Shown: piece after piece, positions 34,895 through 48,730 of the stretch | How positions within the stretch are numbered: position 1 is the first letter of the stretch | Layout: every line of letters begins with the position of its first letter | Source of the DNA: Syngnathus acus | Taxonomy: Eukaryota; Chordata; Actinopteri; Syngnathiformes; Syngnathidae | Assembly: GCF_901709675.1 (NCBI RefSeq) | Contig: NC_051102.1 | Span: 6,979,412 to 7,043,411 of the forward strand | Direction of reading: 5' to 3' | Length of the DNA: 64,000 bases | Notes under the pieces: model-generated | The model's input: only the letters and a program-made list of their open reading frames with translations | Told to the model about the DNA's origin: nothing | Databases searched by the model: none | Program-made: the position numbers and the translations under genes

Positions 34895-37625
34895 CCGGAA
34901 ACACGCATGCACTTCCCATGTTTGAATGCATCAACACACACTTGATTGCAAGCGTGATTCAGTTAATTTATTTTCTCACAGCATCATGTAGCAACACTCA
35001 TCGCGGTGCTGTGAACACTTTATTAGATAATCAAATAGAATCATCGGTCAAACATGCAACAGGATTTCTAGGAAGTGACCCAAGAACGTCCAAATAATGG
35101 CACATTAGTCTTTTTTTTTTTTACCTACTTTACAGGGTGTCTAAAATGTCACTATACACTTCCAAATCTCTATTTTCTCCCTTTTATCTTTCAGCTATCA
35201 TTCAAACAGATGAGAGGCTAACAGCAATTGAGCGCTTTGATTTAATAAAAATAATATTGTCGTATAACTGACAGCTTGATCAAATATGTTCCAAATCTGA
35301 AATGCTTCCCTTCATCTGGCTTTTCCGTTCATTCAATTGAGCTCTTTCCACTTCATATTTTTTGAAGCTTTATTTTGCAATGCTATCATTTATATTAATC
35401 ACATTACTGGTATTGTTATTGTATCATATAAGTTATAAGTGTGTGCATGTTGTTGTTTTTTACAAAGTTATTGTGTACACTTTTAGCCATGTACATTGTG
35501 ATTGCGTCATAGTATAGCGGGCATGTGGGTGGTGGTGTAGATGTAGTGGGAGATGTTTTTGTAGACCAAACCTCCTTATTCGATCGAGTCTGCTCTGAAT
35601 AGAACGGTTGATGTGTGCGCAACATTTACGACGTAGTTTGGAGGGTGTCAGCTCGCTCAGTGTTAACCAATGCTGCTTACACCTTTCCAATAAAAGACAC
35701 AAGATGTAACTCGGGTTAACCGTAGATACCTCCGTGTATGTTTGTGGGTTTGCGAGTGGGAGGACATGTTTGAAGCACTAGCCCTGACTAGAGGTCAGTA
35801 AAAGTTTTTGTTTCTTCTTTTTTTTTTTTTTTTTTTTACAATCGATATTGATAGAAAAGCTGTGCTGTGAATTTTTTGTTTTTTCTTGAAATATATTCTT
35901 TTGTTTCTGAGAACCCCAATTGTGCACTTTGACAGAATAATGTTAAATAGATGAGTTGATTTTTTTATTCCCCCCTCTTTCTATCTTTTTTTTTCTGTAT
36001 TGGTAAACGTTATTTGCTTTCACATGAAACGTGGAGGAGATTGTGTAGTGCGCCGCTGTTTGGCCATACAATGTAACAATTCAGATTTGACAACACAGAC
36101 ACGAGAGGGCAAAGTTCACTTGGGGAAAGATTAGAAAGACGTGAGAGCTTTGCCTTCGCTTGTGTTCAGCATTTTCTTTTTATAATTTAAGAAGACATGG
36201 ACATAACAATCCATCAATTAGTTTTTCTCAAAGGGACGTCAATTCGCACAGGATGCCGACGAGCTGGTAAGATATGGTAGCAGAGGTTGTTTGAAAATAA
36301 GTGTGCGTTTTGGGATTTCACCGAATATTTAATCCAATGCGATAACATGTTGAATTGGGTTCCATTTGAATTGTTTTCTATTTTGAGATTTACACACATT
36401 TGCTTTAATAATATTTACATTCATTTTGTGTTTTTATTTTGTTATGGGATTGTGTGTTTTTCACTACATGTGCAAAAGGCATCAAGATCCGAACTATTTT
36501 CTTAAAAAAATTAGTTTGATATGACGGTAGAAACCAACTTGGGTTAATTGGATGTGATCATCTTGTGTGGGATAAAGTGCCTTTAAAGAATAAACCAGCA
36601 GGGGAATATTGATTTTCTTTTTATATGAACCATTACAAATGTATGTTTGATGTTATATTTTACGATGCTGTTTGTTAGGACTTAAGAAAATGTTTTTGTA
36701 ATGGTTGACTTGTGTACTATATCAATAAAGTTTTTTCTTTCTCTACAAAATACAGTCTGCTTTCTTATTACTGCTGTTTAATTGTAAGATTAAATTAGGA
36801 CAATCAGAGACATCCAACACCAATCAAAGAAAAACTGTCAATACAGAATTTTTCGCAAAAGCAAGCAATTTAAGCCATATAATATGAAATTATTTAAAAT
36901 CAATAGATAATGCATTACTTTATTATTTGATGATTCAATGATTCTAATAGCTTGTGTAGCTGAGGTTACACAAGACATCATTAGTTTTACAAAGAATAGC
37001 TGTAACTCATTTTGATTTGAACATTTTATATATTTGGTTTTCAACAAACTTTGTCATTAATGATGTTGTATTATATCCCTTTTTAAATACAGTGGCACAG
37101 CATTTGTACAACAGTGACTCCTAGTGGACGATCTGACGAACTCCCAAGGCTAGCTATCTGCAATTTAGCTTTCTTGTCCACATCGAGATTTAGCAATTTC
37201 CCCCAATACGAGTGTGAAAGATGCGAATTATAACAGTTAAACGTCCCCGCAGCCACTGAATAAGACCTAACGCGCCGTAAAGGAACCTTCCTCCGCACAA
37301 AAAGGCTTTCTAGTAAGTTTATATCGTAGCTTACAACGCGCCTATATCGTAAAACGCCGTGCTAGCTTTCGCTACCCTGCTAGCGCCCCGTTGCTACCTG
37401 CTCGAGCAACAAGAACCTTATTGCCCAACTTTGGGCTTATAAGACATAAAAATCACGAGTTACGTTAACGTTTACATGTGCCTTTGTGTACAATTCGTCG
37501 TAGATGTCAATTGAATCGAAACTAAACACGTGTAACATTTAAGGGGCACCGGTATGGTCGGTTTTAAATGAAGTGACCTCGTGTTTTGTTTTGTTTTTGC
37601 TTCCTCAGGAGATAAAAAAAAAATC
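34895..37625. other. klhl24 3' UTR and yeats2 promoter / 5' UTR
   Basis: The left part is the klhl24 3' UTR: AATAAA occurs at 35689-35694 and again at 36724-36729. A poly(T) run lies at 35818-35838. The yeats2 promoter should be in the less AT-rich patch near 37220-37430, followed by an untranslated exon whose donor I could not fix. A good acceptor (CTTCCTCAG) lies at about 37609, just before the coding start. Confidence 0.5.
36724..36729 (+). terminator. klhl24: Distal poly(A) signal of klhl24
   Basis: AATAAA followed by a T/GT-rich stretch, about 1.83 kb past the stop codon, in keeping with the long klhl24 3' UTR of other vertebrates. A proximal signal at 35689-35694 would give a shorter form. 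Confidence 0.5.
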
Positions 37626-40600
37626 ATGTCAGGAATTAAAAGGAAAATAGAAGATGGTGATCCCGACTATGAGGACGTTGCACTAGTCCAAAATAGTAAA
37701 CGAAACAAAGCTGCAGAGTTAAGTGGTAAGTCCTTGAGCACTGTACACCTGACTTAAGTCATGCAAAAAGTCTTGAGTCATATCGCTGTGGTTGCATTTA
37801 GTATATAAAGCTTCTCTGTCTTCCTTTAATAGCTCGAGATGCAACAGTCCAGAAAATAGAAGCCATAATCACTGAGCAGTTTTCTTTGGAGATGAAGAAC
37901 AAAGAGCATGAAATAGATATTATCAGTCAGGTATATTGTATTATTGTTGTGTTGTTTTGTCATGTCTTCATCTCTCCCTGTCCTCTGCACAATGTTTAAA
38001 ATTATTACTTAAATTTACAAAAACAAAAATTCCCCCTCAGCGACTCAATGAAGCCCGAAGGATGATGGATAAGTTGAGAGCGTGCATAGTGGCAAATTTC
38101 TATGCCACCGCTGGAATGACAAAGCTCCAGGAGGTAATTTCCTCAAATTTTAAAATTCAAACTGCAAATAACAGTGTGGTCTTTTTTTTTTTACCCCCAT
38201 GAACGTCGTTGTATATTTTTGCAGAGCTCTAAGAGTGACCCCGCAGCGCTCAACCATCCAGCCATCCGCAGATTCCTGGAGTTTCCCTCTCGTTCGTCCT
38301 CCCCCCTCAACCAGGGTTCCGAGACGCCTTCGTTGGCTCAGTCTGAGTCTGAGTCCCTCTCGCAGCATGGAGACACAACTGACAAAGATATCGAGGGAGT
38401 GTGGAGGGAGGACAGTGACAGGCTTGAGCGGAGACCCGGTCGCAACACTGGAAAGGTGGACCCATGGATTTGGTGTATTTTTATTTTGTGATGGTTTGAG
38501 CCCAAAGTTGCATCAATCTAAAGCGGTGAATCCCAATCAGAGTAGAAATTAGTTTATTGTCAGAAAATATTATTGTTTCAATATATGGTGTTTTGTTTTT
38601 GGGACATTTTTTCCATGTAAAATGGAAACATGTTTTTCTTCATTTATTTGATCACATTTATGCTCTATTATTTCTTGCAGGACACATTTGGTGTGTCAAC
38701 GATGCTGGGAAATGAGCAGAGAGTGACCTGCCACACAAGTGGAGATGAGTCCTCCAGACTCTATGCAAAGAAGACAATCGTTGTGGGAAATGTTTCCAAG
38801 TATGTCACGTGCTCAACGAACCACTCTGTTAATTGATCAGCTTACAATTTTCAATTTCTGATCCCATCTCCGAAACGGTACCACCTGCTCACATTGGCCC
38901 TCAATTTAATTAAAACCATCATGTATATTTAAAAAAAGCCTGGCTTTTTTTGCATGGGTGTGTAGACTTTTTATAGCCACTTTATATATGACCTACTTTG
39001 ACTCGATTTCTTTCTCCTTTTGTGCCTTCTCCCTTTAGATATATCCCTCCCGATAAACGGGAGGAGAACGACCAGTCGACTCACAAGTGGATGGTGTACG
39101 TCAGGGGCTCCAGGAAGGAGCCCAGCATTGACCACTTTGTCAAGAAAGTCTGGTTCTTCCTGCACCCCAGCTATAAACCCAATGACCTGGTGGAAGTCAG
39201 GTTTGTGCCAATCTGTCTGACTACGGGCGACATTGTGTTTACTTCCAGCCTTAAATCCTTATTCCGGGTTATTAGTTTGCCCCACCCCTCTTTAACTAGC
39301 AACTAGCTTCTTATTAAGATGATACATATAATACGACCCGCTGTAAAAAAAAAAGAAATACATCAGCCGAAACATGACATTTAATTGAAAGGTTTTGGTT
39401 GACGTAGCTTCTCCTATCTCAAACCTTCAATTACAGTTCGGTATTTTCCCCCTTTCGCAAATATGCTATGTCGTGTAGTGATGTCACACAGTGACTCTGT
39501 TCAGTATGACTAAGCGGACACACCTACTCGCGCACACCTTGTGCAGCCAGTCATCTAGAAATAACATGCACATTTCAGGCATGTCTAAACTGAAATGACG
39601 GAGGTTTGTAACAGGAGATTTGTGTTGCCCACAAACAATCAGGTGTCAAACGCTATCGGAGTTGTTCAATACGAGCCCGCTCGCCGCACTGAAATTCATT
39701 CCGTTTTATATACATATTAGAACAAACTGGAAGTCATCAGCGTTATAAATCAGACTATCTTGACTTTGGTGGGTCTATTGTAGTAAAAAAAAAAAAAAGA
39801 TTTATTATTCTGAAGCACTCCTTCTTTCAGAAACTGATGTGAGTCACCAGTGGACAAACATGTGAAATAACCACTCCCTTTCACATGTATCCCTCCGAGG
39901 TTCAATCTCTTGGTAACAATGGCAAAAGTTCCAAATGGAAAGCAGTGAGTCACGTAAAACAAAGCAGTAATTATTTTAGAAGACAAATGATTACGTTCTG
40001 GCTTTGTCATGTTAGACCAGAGATGCTTTTTGCATGAATAGGGCACTGCGGGCTTTGCTGTGTGTCCTTGTCATCTGTTTCAGATAAACTAACCCAAACT
40101 TTGGAATGAATACTCACAGTTTGTTTGGCTTGTGTCTTTATGAAAAATATTTTTTTAAATATCATGTGAATTCTTATTGTTACACACGATGGCCGAGGAT
40201 TTCATTGCGCACGTGGCTTTTTAATAATTCTTTTCTATGTCAGCAGTCTAAATCCGTCTGGACCGTTCAGCTGATAAGGTTTTTGCGTCGCTATGGCAAC
40301 GGGTCACATAAGCTCTACCGTCTAGTTGCAGTTTTCTTTCCCGTGCCGTGCTCCCTCTCGGCATCATTGCGGAAAATAGCATGTACATACCGTAAAGTAA
40401 TCAATAACGAAAAACAAACATGATTAACAAACTGTATTCAATCCTCAAATTTAAAATTGTGAGATTCCTTGCTGGGAGCTTTCGTATTTCTCCCCTTTGC
40501 GAGGCATCGTCAGGAGTAAACATGAGTTTCTACAGATTTATGCATTTGAATGATGGTTTTTGCTTCTCTTCTCAGCGAGCCTCCGTTTCATTTAACCCGT

Positions 40601-43600
40601 CGCGGGTGGGGTGAGTTTCCTGTAAGGATCCAGATCCACTTTAAAGACCATCGCAACAAACGCGTCGACATTATCCATCAGCTGAAGGTCAGACCATAGC
40701 AAACTTTAAATTCACAAAAGAGATTTCTTCAGTGGGACGATCGCCATGGTGTTTTATTTTCCTGCAGCTTGACCGAACTTACACTGGGCTGCAAACACTT
40801 GGTGCAGAGACGGTAAGGTATTTTTTAAAAATATATATTTTATTTAGTTTTTTTTTTTTATTCAGACAGTCTTTTGTTCCAGGTGGTGGATGTTGAGCTC
40901 CAAAGGAATTCTCTTGGCGAGGAATACATCTTGAAGCCATCTTCATCCAAGGTGGCCCACAGAGCAAGCAGCCCAATGACGGTCACCTCAACCGCTCAGC
41001 CTTGCGGACAATCCAGTTCGCCCATTTCGTACGAGTCCAGTTTCGACAAAGGTAAACCGAAATGAACATTTATTCACTCCGATAAATCACATTTTCCAAA
41101 GGCTGTAAAAATAGAAACTTTTAACTTTGGCCCAGGTTCGATCAAAGCAGAGGCGGGTCGGTCGACAGGGGCTCACCGCTCGGTTCTCACAGCGAGCGAA
41201 CGCACGCCGACACGACCGAAAGCCAGTGACAGGATCACTCTGGGTTGCCACGGTAACTCGGCCTTCCAGCCCATAACGGCAAGCTGCAAGATTGTTCCCC
41301 AAGGACAACCGCCTAGCCCCGCCGAGTCTCCTGGGAAGACGTTTAAACCGATAACGATGAGCTGCAAAATTGTCTCAGGTATGGTGATTCACTTCCATTG
41401 ATAAGTCCACTTAGTAATTAATAACATATAATTAAAAAAAAAATAATAATAATTTCGCTCTCCCTCGCACAGGTTCTCCAATATCTACGCCAAGCCACTC
41501 ACCGCTGCCTCGCACGCCCACCTCCTCCACCCCTGTTCCCAGCAAACAGAGTTCGTCCTCGGTGCTCAACAACCCTTACGTCATCATGGACAAGCCGGGT
41601 CAAGTGACCGGTGCGGCGTCCTCGTCGGCCGCCTCCGCAGGTAAGCTCTCCGCTTCCTACGTGAACCTGCCCAAAGCGGTGTCTGGGCCTCCCACGTACA
41701 AAGTTAAAAATGGCGGATGTGCTAGTGTGGTCTAAAGCAGAACATGATAAATAGCTACTACCCTCCAGTGTATCCCTTTTTTTCCCTCTTTTCCATTTTT
41801 CACCACCGCACATTTCGACTGCAAGCAGTCCCACGGTGAGAAATAATAACACCCACTCAAAGATGCTCTACCAGGAAAAATCTTTGAAGAAGATATCAAG
41901 AACTGGATTCTATGACATCTCTCCCATGACTTCCTATGTTTTATGTTGACATTTCTCCACAGGAAGCCCCTCGGCCAAACAATCTGCCGCTCAGGGAACC
42001 CGCTCTCCAGCTCCCAAAATTCACACGGGCACCCTCCTCTCATCTGGAATGAAAGTGAGTTGAATCTTGATTGTTTGAAGAGTAACCTTAAATTCCCACA
42101 TTCAGTTGTAAAAGAGTCTTTGCAGGTTCTGGGCTGTCAAATTTGCAACCTGACTAACGGGTTGACCGAAATGGTTTCCGTCATGCGTTTGTTTACAGGT
42201 TATTATTAAGCAAGAGCCAGGGGAAGTCTCAACACATCAGCAGCAGCAGCAGCAGATGGCTTCGACAGTCTCTACCCAACAGCAAGCAGCTGCCACAGCG
42301 TCACATCAATTGGTTTCAGTCAAAGGAGGACACATGATCTCCATGTCAGCTCAGAAACAGGCGGGAGCGGCATCTGGGGCTGCAACAAACAAGGTCAGCT
42401 TGTCTGACAATGCCATTTGTCTGTTCAAAGCGAAATCACTCACAGAAAGGTTTGGGTGTCATGTCTGTTGCTAGATGTTAGGTATTCCGGTGAGTTCCAC
42501 GCTCCAGTCTGCGGTCAAACAGGTGGCCATCAGCAGCGGGCAGATTCTGGTGGCCAAGGGCAGTCCGTCTGTCTCGAAGGTGGTGGGTGGGAAGCAGGTT
42601 TTGGCTCAGGGGGTCGCAAAAGCCATCGTCAGCGGAACCACTGGCATCTCTGGTCAGCAGGCTACGGCCAAGCCAGGTTCAAGTGGCAAGACTGGAGGTT
42701 AGAGTTCACTCAAAAATCCCCTCTGCGGTTTCTTAAAGTACGTTTGAGTCATCCTCCGTATGTATTTTGCACGCAGTGATGGCCACTCTTCAACTGCCTG
42801 CCAACAATCTGGCGAATCTTGCCAACTTGCCGCCGGGCACCAAGCTCTACCTGACCACCAACAGCAAGAATCCCTCAGGGAAGGGCAAGCTGCTTCTCAT
42901 CCCACAGGGAGCCATCCTCCGAGCCTCCAATGCAGGTTAGACACCTTGTCCTATTTTTGCAACAGCATCATGAACATCGCCTCAGTCGTTTGGTTTCTCT
43001 CATTCTCATACTTGCGATGACGACCATTCAAAACTGCCGAGTCAGGGTTATCGCTCTGGCCAAAAGCAATTTGCCCTGACGTTTCCTCCCTTGTCGAAAA
43101 TAAGTCACTGTTAGGCAAGTTATCCAACTTCATGAATGACTACCACTTCTGTCAGGGAGTTTGGTAGCAGTTCCAGATTGGGATCACTTTTCTTATCCTC
43201 TGGACTTGGGAGTCATTTGCGGTCATCTGTTCTTTCACATCGCAAGCTCGAGGCTTCCCTCCGCTCCGCACGTTCATTGTCAGATTGTATTGAAATGGCT
43301 CAAATGATTGTTTTGGATGAAAAGCAACGGGGCAAATATTTGATGAGATTTGCGCCTGGTGTGCTCCCGTCCAATTAAGGTCAGCAGTCTCAGAGCAGCT
43401 CATCAGCGGGCGCTCCGACGTCCTCCGCTTCCTCATCCAGCAGTTTGCCTTCCAACCTTTCGTACACTTCTTACATCCTCAAACAGACTCCTCAGGTGGG
43501 TACCAACTCTTGACACGCTCAACAGTGCTATTTTATTCTATATTTCATCCAAACCTGTTGGGACTCTGAGTCTCTGAACGTCGGCCATCTTTCACATATT

Positions 43601-46600
43601 GCAGGTAGGGATGCGCTTTTTATACAGTGGCAGGACATGCAACATTCATCTCCGTCCTCTCAGACATTTTATTCTAGTCCACAAATGGAGACTTTCTAAA
43701 TCCTTCAAGCAGCACTTACGCCGTTTTTAGAACAGCGCTACCTCTGAATCCATAGTTCACAGAGCTCAAGACTGCTATTTCTTCAGTCAGTGTATGACTT
43801 ATTGATAATGAAATGATTCAGTGTTATTGATGGCTCTGCATCCCATGTTTATTTTTAGGGCACTTTTCTTGTGGGCCAGCCATCACAAGGCTCAGGGAAG
43901 CAGGGGAATTCTGGTGTGGCAGCGCACGCCACGTCATCTCCATCCACCGCTCCTCAGCAGGCCATTCGGGTCACAGCCGGACAGAAGGCTGCTATTTTGG
44001 CTCAGGTAGGAAACTCTTGGCTGCATCTACCTTGCTTCTTTATTAAACTGATCTCTGAATAGTCCTGCCTGACACGTTGACAACAGCAACAATGACTAAA
44101 CCGTGTATCAAATGTCTTTTACGACACACGTTAAGATGGTTGGCAGTTCCCAGGGCGCTCAAGTGAAATTGTCAGATGGCTCTGTGAAGACAGTGACAGC
44201 GGCAGGCCACTTGTCCAAGTCGGGAATGACTACATTGAGAATGACCGGTGGAGTCATCACTGCCACTAGCGCCGCTCCCAGCTCAGTCAGCACTGCGACA
44301 ACTGGCAACCAGCAGCAGCAGGTTAGTTTTGTCAGTCGTTTCCTTTAGTCCACAAGCGTGTACACGAAAGTCATATTTTTTCCCCCCAGAAGAAAAAGCA
44401 AATATGACCAAGCTGCTATTTGTCATATTATATTTGTTAATAAATTTGTTTCAGGGGTAGAATTGAATGTTGTGTATCAGTTGGACTTAGCAGATTTGGG
44501 CAGAGGTGGTCCTGAGGGACGCACAAAAAAATAGTCATTTGTTAAAATATGATTATTCTAATGAAGTCCTAATGAACTGCCACGTACTGTGATGGATGCA
44601 GGCGTCAGATGGTGGGAAGTCTGCCTCCCAGTACCACTCCCTTCTGATGGCAGCCAATCAAGCAGCGGTGATTAGTGCGGCAAAGAGCGCCAGTGCCGCA
44701 GGAGGCGGCAGTTTGACCAAGACCGCCATGGCCACCTTGGTCAAAGGTGCCGCCAACTCTGCCGCAATGGCCAAAAGTGCCGCCGGTGCCAAGGGCGTCG
44801 CCGGCATGCCCGTCGTCGGCACGGCCAAAGGTGCGAGCGTGGCGCCTAAAAGCGGTAGTACGTCACTGGTCACGGCAGCATCGCTAGTCAGCGGGACGAC
44901 CACGCCGGCGGGGGGAGGAAAGAGCGCTTCGACCGTATCAGGTAGGCTGAAACGAGCTCACTAAATAAGATCATGTTGAGAGCTATTTCCCGTCCAAAAC
45001 AGGCATGCTGAAAATCCACTCTGGAGGCTCCAACTCACAGCAGACAGTCTTGACTATCCCTGCTAACCAGCTCAAGCAGTTGGCGGTGTCCAGTGGCTCA
45101 GGAGCAATGCAGACCATACTCATGCCTCTTGGCAAAGGTACAATTGCATTTGACTTACCTGCTTCCACAAAATGATCGGAGCAGTAGATGACTCTTCCTT
45201 GTCCATTGCCACAGTGAAGACGGAGCCCGGTGCCGGCACAGCTGTCACAGCCGGTCCGTCGCCCCCGGCAACCGCCTCCATCCCTACATCTGTCCACGTT
45301 CCGTCTACCACGGTCAAACAGGAGCAAGGCGCCGATCATCTTATGCATGACCTCAAGTATGCTGCTTCTCTTACACTCACAGTGGAAGAAAAAAAAAAAA
45401 TCAAGAATCTTTGTGAATGAGTCAATAATGAATTGTGCTTTCTTCAGCACGGAATACATAGAGACCATGATGCAGCTGTTGACGGCTGTGGTGAAGAAGT
45501 TCCCACTCATCGTGCCAGATAAGTGTAAGGGAGCGTCACATTTGGCTGAATTGGACGCTACGGACGAAAAATACAGTCATTTGAGTTGACACGCGAGTCT
45601 GATGTTTCTTCCCCTTTAGCTGAAGACTCGCATCCATTCTGTGCCTCTTCAACAGAACAGTATTATTCTTGGAATATTGGAAAACGCAGGGCATCAGAGG
45701 TCAGTTTTCAGTTATTTTGCGCTGTTTAATTAAAACAACACCTTGCAATTTTATTTTTTATTTTTTTTGGGGGGGGGCTGAAATGGCATTTCCATTCATT
45801 TCATTGGCATTGCAGTTTTGAGTAAAGAGCATGTTCATGAAACAAAATGTCGATCTATTCTTAAGGCAACACTTGCTTATTTGTTTTACTCTAGGCTGCA
45901 CACCCTGAGTCAGCTAGATTTCTGCTTGCCTCATTTCTTCACATCTCCTCAGATGTGTATCCCTGCCTCATCTCATCTCCTCTTAATTGAATCATCCATC
46001 CTGTAGCACGCTCTGCCCCTAGTAGGGACATTTTGAAGTGCAGTTGGAAAAAGATGTACACGTATGTTTACTTGTAGCTTCAGCGAGCAGTGGCTGTCAA
46101 GCGAGCCATCCAGAACGTGTTGGATCACTCGCCTCGCCTCCAGGCGCTGACGCCCCCAAAGACCAGAGAGGTAGTTCAGTGGTGTCGACAGAGGGGCTAC
46201 ACCCCGCCAGACCCCGAACCGCAGCACAGGAACGACGACGAGTCCATCGAGGACGTCCTCACGCAGATTGACAGCGAGCCAGGTATGTGTGTGTGTGCCT
46301 GGAATGTATTGTAAAGCAGATTTCGCCAGCTGTTGAGAGCATTTTGAATCCATCCACAGAGTGTCCCACCACGCTGAGCAGCAGCGACGAGTTGTTGCTG
46401 CGGCTGGAGCAGATGCAAGCTCTGCTGAAGACCGAACCGGAGGATGCGGACGACGAGATCGTAGACATCGTCACCGTGACGCCGCCGCCCAAAGTCAAGG
46501 TCAAAGAGGAGGAGCAGGAGGCCGACACAGAGCCCAAGTTCTTGGTGGGGCCTTGCTTGGCGGCCCAATTTGTCAATGAAGCAGCTCAGCAGGTTAGGAG

Positions 46601-47293
46601 CATCTTGAATTGACAACAATGGATGAAGCGGAAAAGCTCTTTGCAGTGGTGGAGAAAAAAAAAATGTCTGCCACAAGTCAAACAATACAACAGCCAATTC
46701 GAAATGAGCTCAATTGTGTTTGACATTCACGGGGTGTTAAAAAGGAAAAGTCCACAGGAGACCTGATTCGACATCCCAGCGCATTTTGCCGCAAGCTTTC
46801 TCTGGTTTTTAATGCTTGAATTTGTCTCTCGCAGATCGGGATCACCTTCCAGCCAGTGGAAGTGGAGAAGAGCATTTTTGCTCCGGTGATTGAAGACATG
46901 ATTGTGAAGGTCAGTCACACGTTAGTGCAGAGCCTGCCTTTTTCCTGCTCGGGCGGAAGAGATGAATTATACAGGATGCCCTCACCCGTACCGCGCAGAG
47001 TTGTGTGTTTGTTCTTCTCGTGGCTAAAATGTGTGTGTGTGTGTGCGCTGCAGGCAACGGAGCAGTTGGCCAGCGACATCCTGAGAGAAGCTCTGGCCGG
47101 TGCCTTCGCTAAATCCCCGCACAACAGGTCAGTTCAAATGTGCATTTCACGTTGTACGTATTATGCTCAATACTGTTTTCCCAGGGCTCCGAGAGAAATC
47201 ACAGCCATGAACATCCACCAAGCCATCTGCAGCATCCCAACCTGTGACTTCCTCACCAACGCGCACATGGGCTACCTGCCTAAGGACAACTGA
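37626..47293 (+). CDS. yeats2: YEATS domain-containing protein 2 (ATAC complex histone-acyl reader)
   Basis: YEATS2 is a subunit of the ATAC acetyltransferase complex and reads acetylated/crotonylated H3K27. Coding exons: 37626-37725, 37833-37930, 38041-38133, 38225-38455, 38681-38799, 39039-39200, 40576-40687, 40768-40812, 40883-41051, 41136-41378, 41473-41640, 41963-42054, 42199-42393, 42475-42697, 42777-42935, 43380-43495, 43859-44005, 44136-44321, 44602-44941, 45003-45137, 45215-45356, 45448-45524, 45620-45699, 46078-46282, 46360-46592, 46835-46909, 47054-47127, 47185-47293. All phases close; 1375 residues (human 1422). The YEATS domain (about 214-345) keeps the aromatic pair, Tyr259 in LHPSYKPND and Trp279 in RRGWGEFP. 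Long Ser/Thr/Gly/Ala linkers follow with SUMO-type IKQEP motifs. The C-terminus (about 1095-1375) has a histone-fold-like end: [10 protein letters not shown]...DFLTNAHMG. Exon 16's acceptor (AATTAAG, 43379) is weak. Confidence 0.95.
42234..42255 (+). repeat. yeats2: Short CAG repeat encoding polyglutamine in yeats2
   Basis: Six CAG codons in a row (H-Q6-M) directly after the conserved VIIKQEPGE motif in exon 13. All codons are pure CAG, so length variation is possible. Confidence 0.75.
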
Positions 47294-47988
47294 GGCCAGA
47301 CAGCAAGATGGCAGGTACCGAACGAACACTGAGAACGGGGACGAAGTACCCGGATCCACATTCCCTCCCTCCCTCCTGCCCGAAAGGTCCTCCTCTCTCT
47401 CCCTTGATGATCTCATTGACTGACTTGATCAGTGAAGGAAGGGCTCAGCACCTTGCTGCTTCCGAGATGCCACGGCAATGCTCCCGGTGGAGTCGAGTGG
47501 ATCTTTTGTTTTCCGCAGATAGTTGCACTCTCGCTTACCTCATCAGCAGATTATTTTTGTAGAATGAAAACGTCTCCTGTCACAAAGCCTGCTCACTAAA
47601 CGAGGCCTGGGCCAAATCGACCATAGACCGACACTACTTTAAGTATTCCCGTTGTTATGATTCACCTTCCGAGTTCCTGCTCTCCCTTTGGCGCTCTTGG
47701 GGAAAGCAAATCTGCTGTTGCCATGGTAACCAAGGATCTGTCATGGTGAGCATCCTTTCATGTAGTACTGTACCAAGTTACCCTGCAGGCTCGCACGTTT
47801 GTGCGGGTTTTATGCACATGTCGCCTTCCAAACCGTTTCATTTGCAAATTAGTTCATAATTAATTTGAGGACCACATGTGTCGTAGTCACAGTATTTATA
47901 TCGGTTGTACGTTCGTTGTGATCAATGTGAAATGGACACCATTTGCAAGTCTGTTTTATATTTTTATCCAAGATTATACCCTGACAAC

Positions 47989-47994
47989 TGTGTG

Positions 47995-48063
<69 letters not shown>

Positions 48064-48067
48064 GTGT
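47989..48067. repeat. (TG)n microsatellite
   Basis: About 39 TG units with two CG interruptions at 48001 and 48059, in the yeats2 3' UTR. Confidence 0.95.
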
Positions 48068-48252
48068 AATGGACAGATACTGTGTTGGTAATGACGTTTA
48101 GTGTACAACTTTGCCTTTTGTATGTGTATTACTGAACAAGTGCTGGTCTGAGTGGATGTTGAGGCTATTGAACCAAACGAGAGTAGACAATACCCCCAAT
48201 GTTGTTTTTTTCATGTTTCAGTGAAAACCAAAAATATTATCAATATTCTTGT

Positions 48253-48258
48253 AATAAA
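48253..48258 (+). terminator. yeats2: Poly(A) signal of yeats2
   Basis: AATAAA in GTAATAAACAAAAAAAAG, 960 bp past the yeats2 stop codon. Confidence 0.5.
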
Positions 48259-48730
48259 CAAAAAAAAGACCCAAGCAAGTCTTGTGAAATTCTGTCATGC
48301 AAAAAAATGCAAAAGTAACTGTTTCTATTCGTTCAATCGGCATTCCTGTTTTTACTGTGAGAAATATTCTGCAAAAAAAATATATCATCAGAAGAACTTA
48401 ATCCTTTTTATTTCATTCACATCACACTTATATTTGAACATGGACAAAATCATAGTTTTTGCAATAAGTCGCCCAACAAGGGAATTAAATAGAATTTTCA
48501 CCGCTAAAACCCAAACAACATTAAGAGCAATCAGGAAATTGACTTTCAGTTTCTTGTGCTGTAAAAAAAAAATAAGCGAGTCACTCACATGCATATTCAG
48601 TTCCATTGCAACTAGAGCCGACTTTAAAGGGGGAGGGGGTCACCAAGTGATGTCATCATCTTAGCTCTGCAGGGGTCTCTCCTGCCACATTCCCTTGCAT
48701 AGATTTCTGAAGACATTCTTCCGTCTGGTG

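Larger units (their letters stand above)
47294..48730. other. Convergent 3' region of yeats2 (+) and map6d1 (-)
   Basis: Holds the yeats2 3' UTR with a long (TG)n tract and a poly(A) signal at 48253-48258, then the map6d1 3' UTR read from the other side. TTTATT at 48407-48412 (AATAAA on the minus strand) is a candidate map6d1 signal, 320 bp past its stop. Confidence 0.55.

Noticed and set aside
46197-46697. Minus-strand open frames under yeats2 exons 24-25
   Set aside because: Antisense shadows of G+C-rich yeats2 coding exons.
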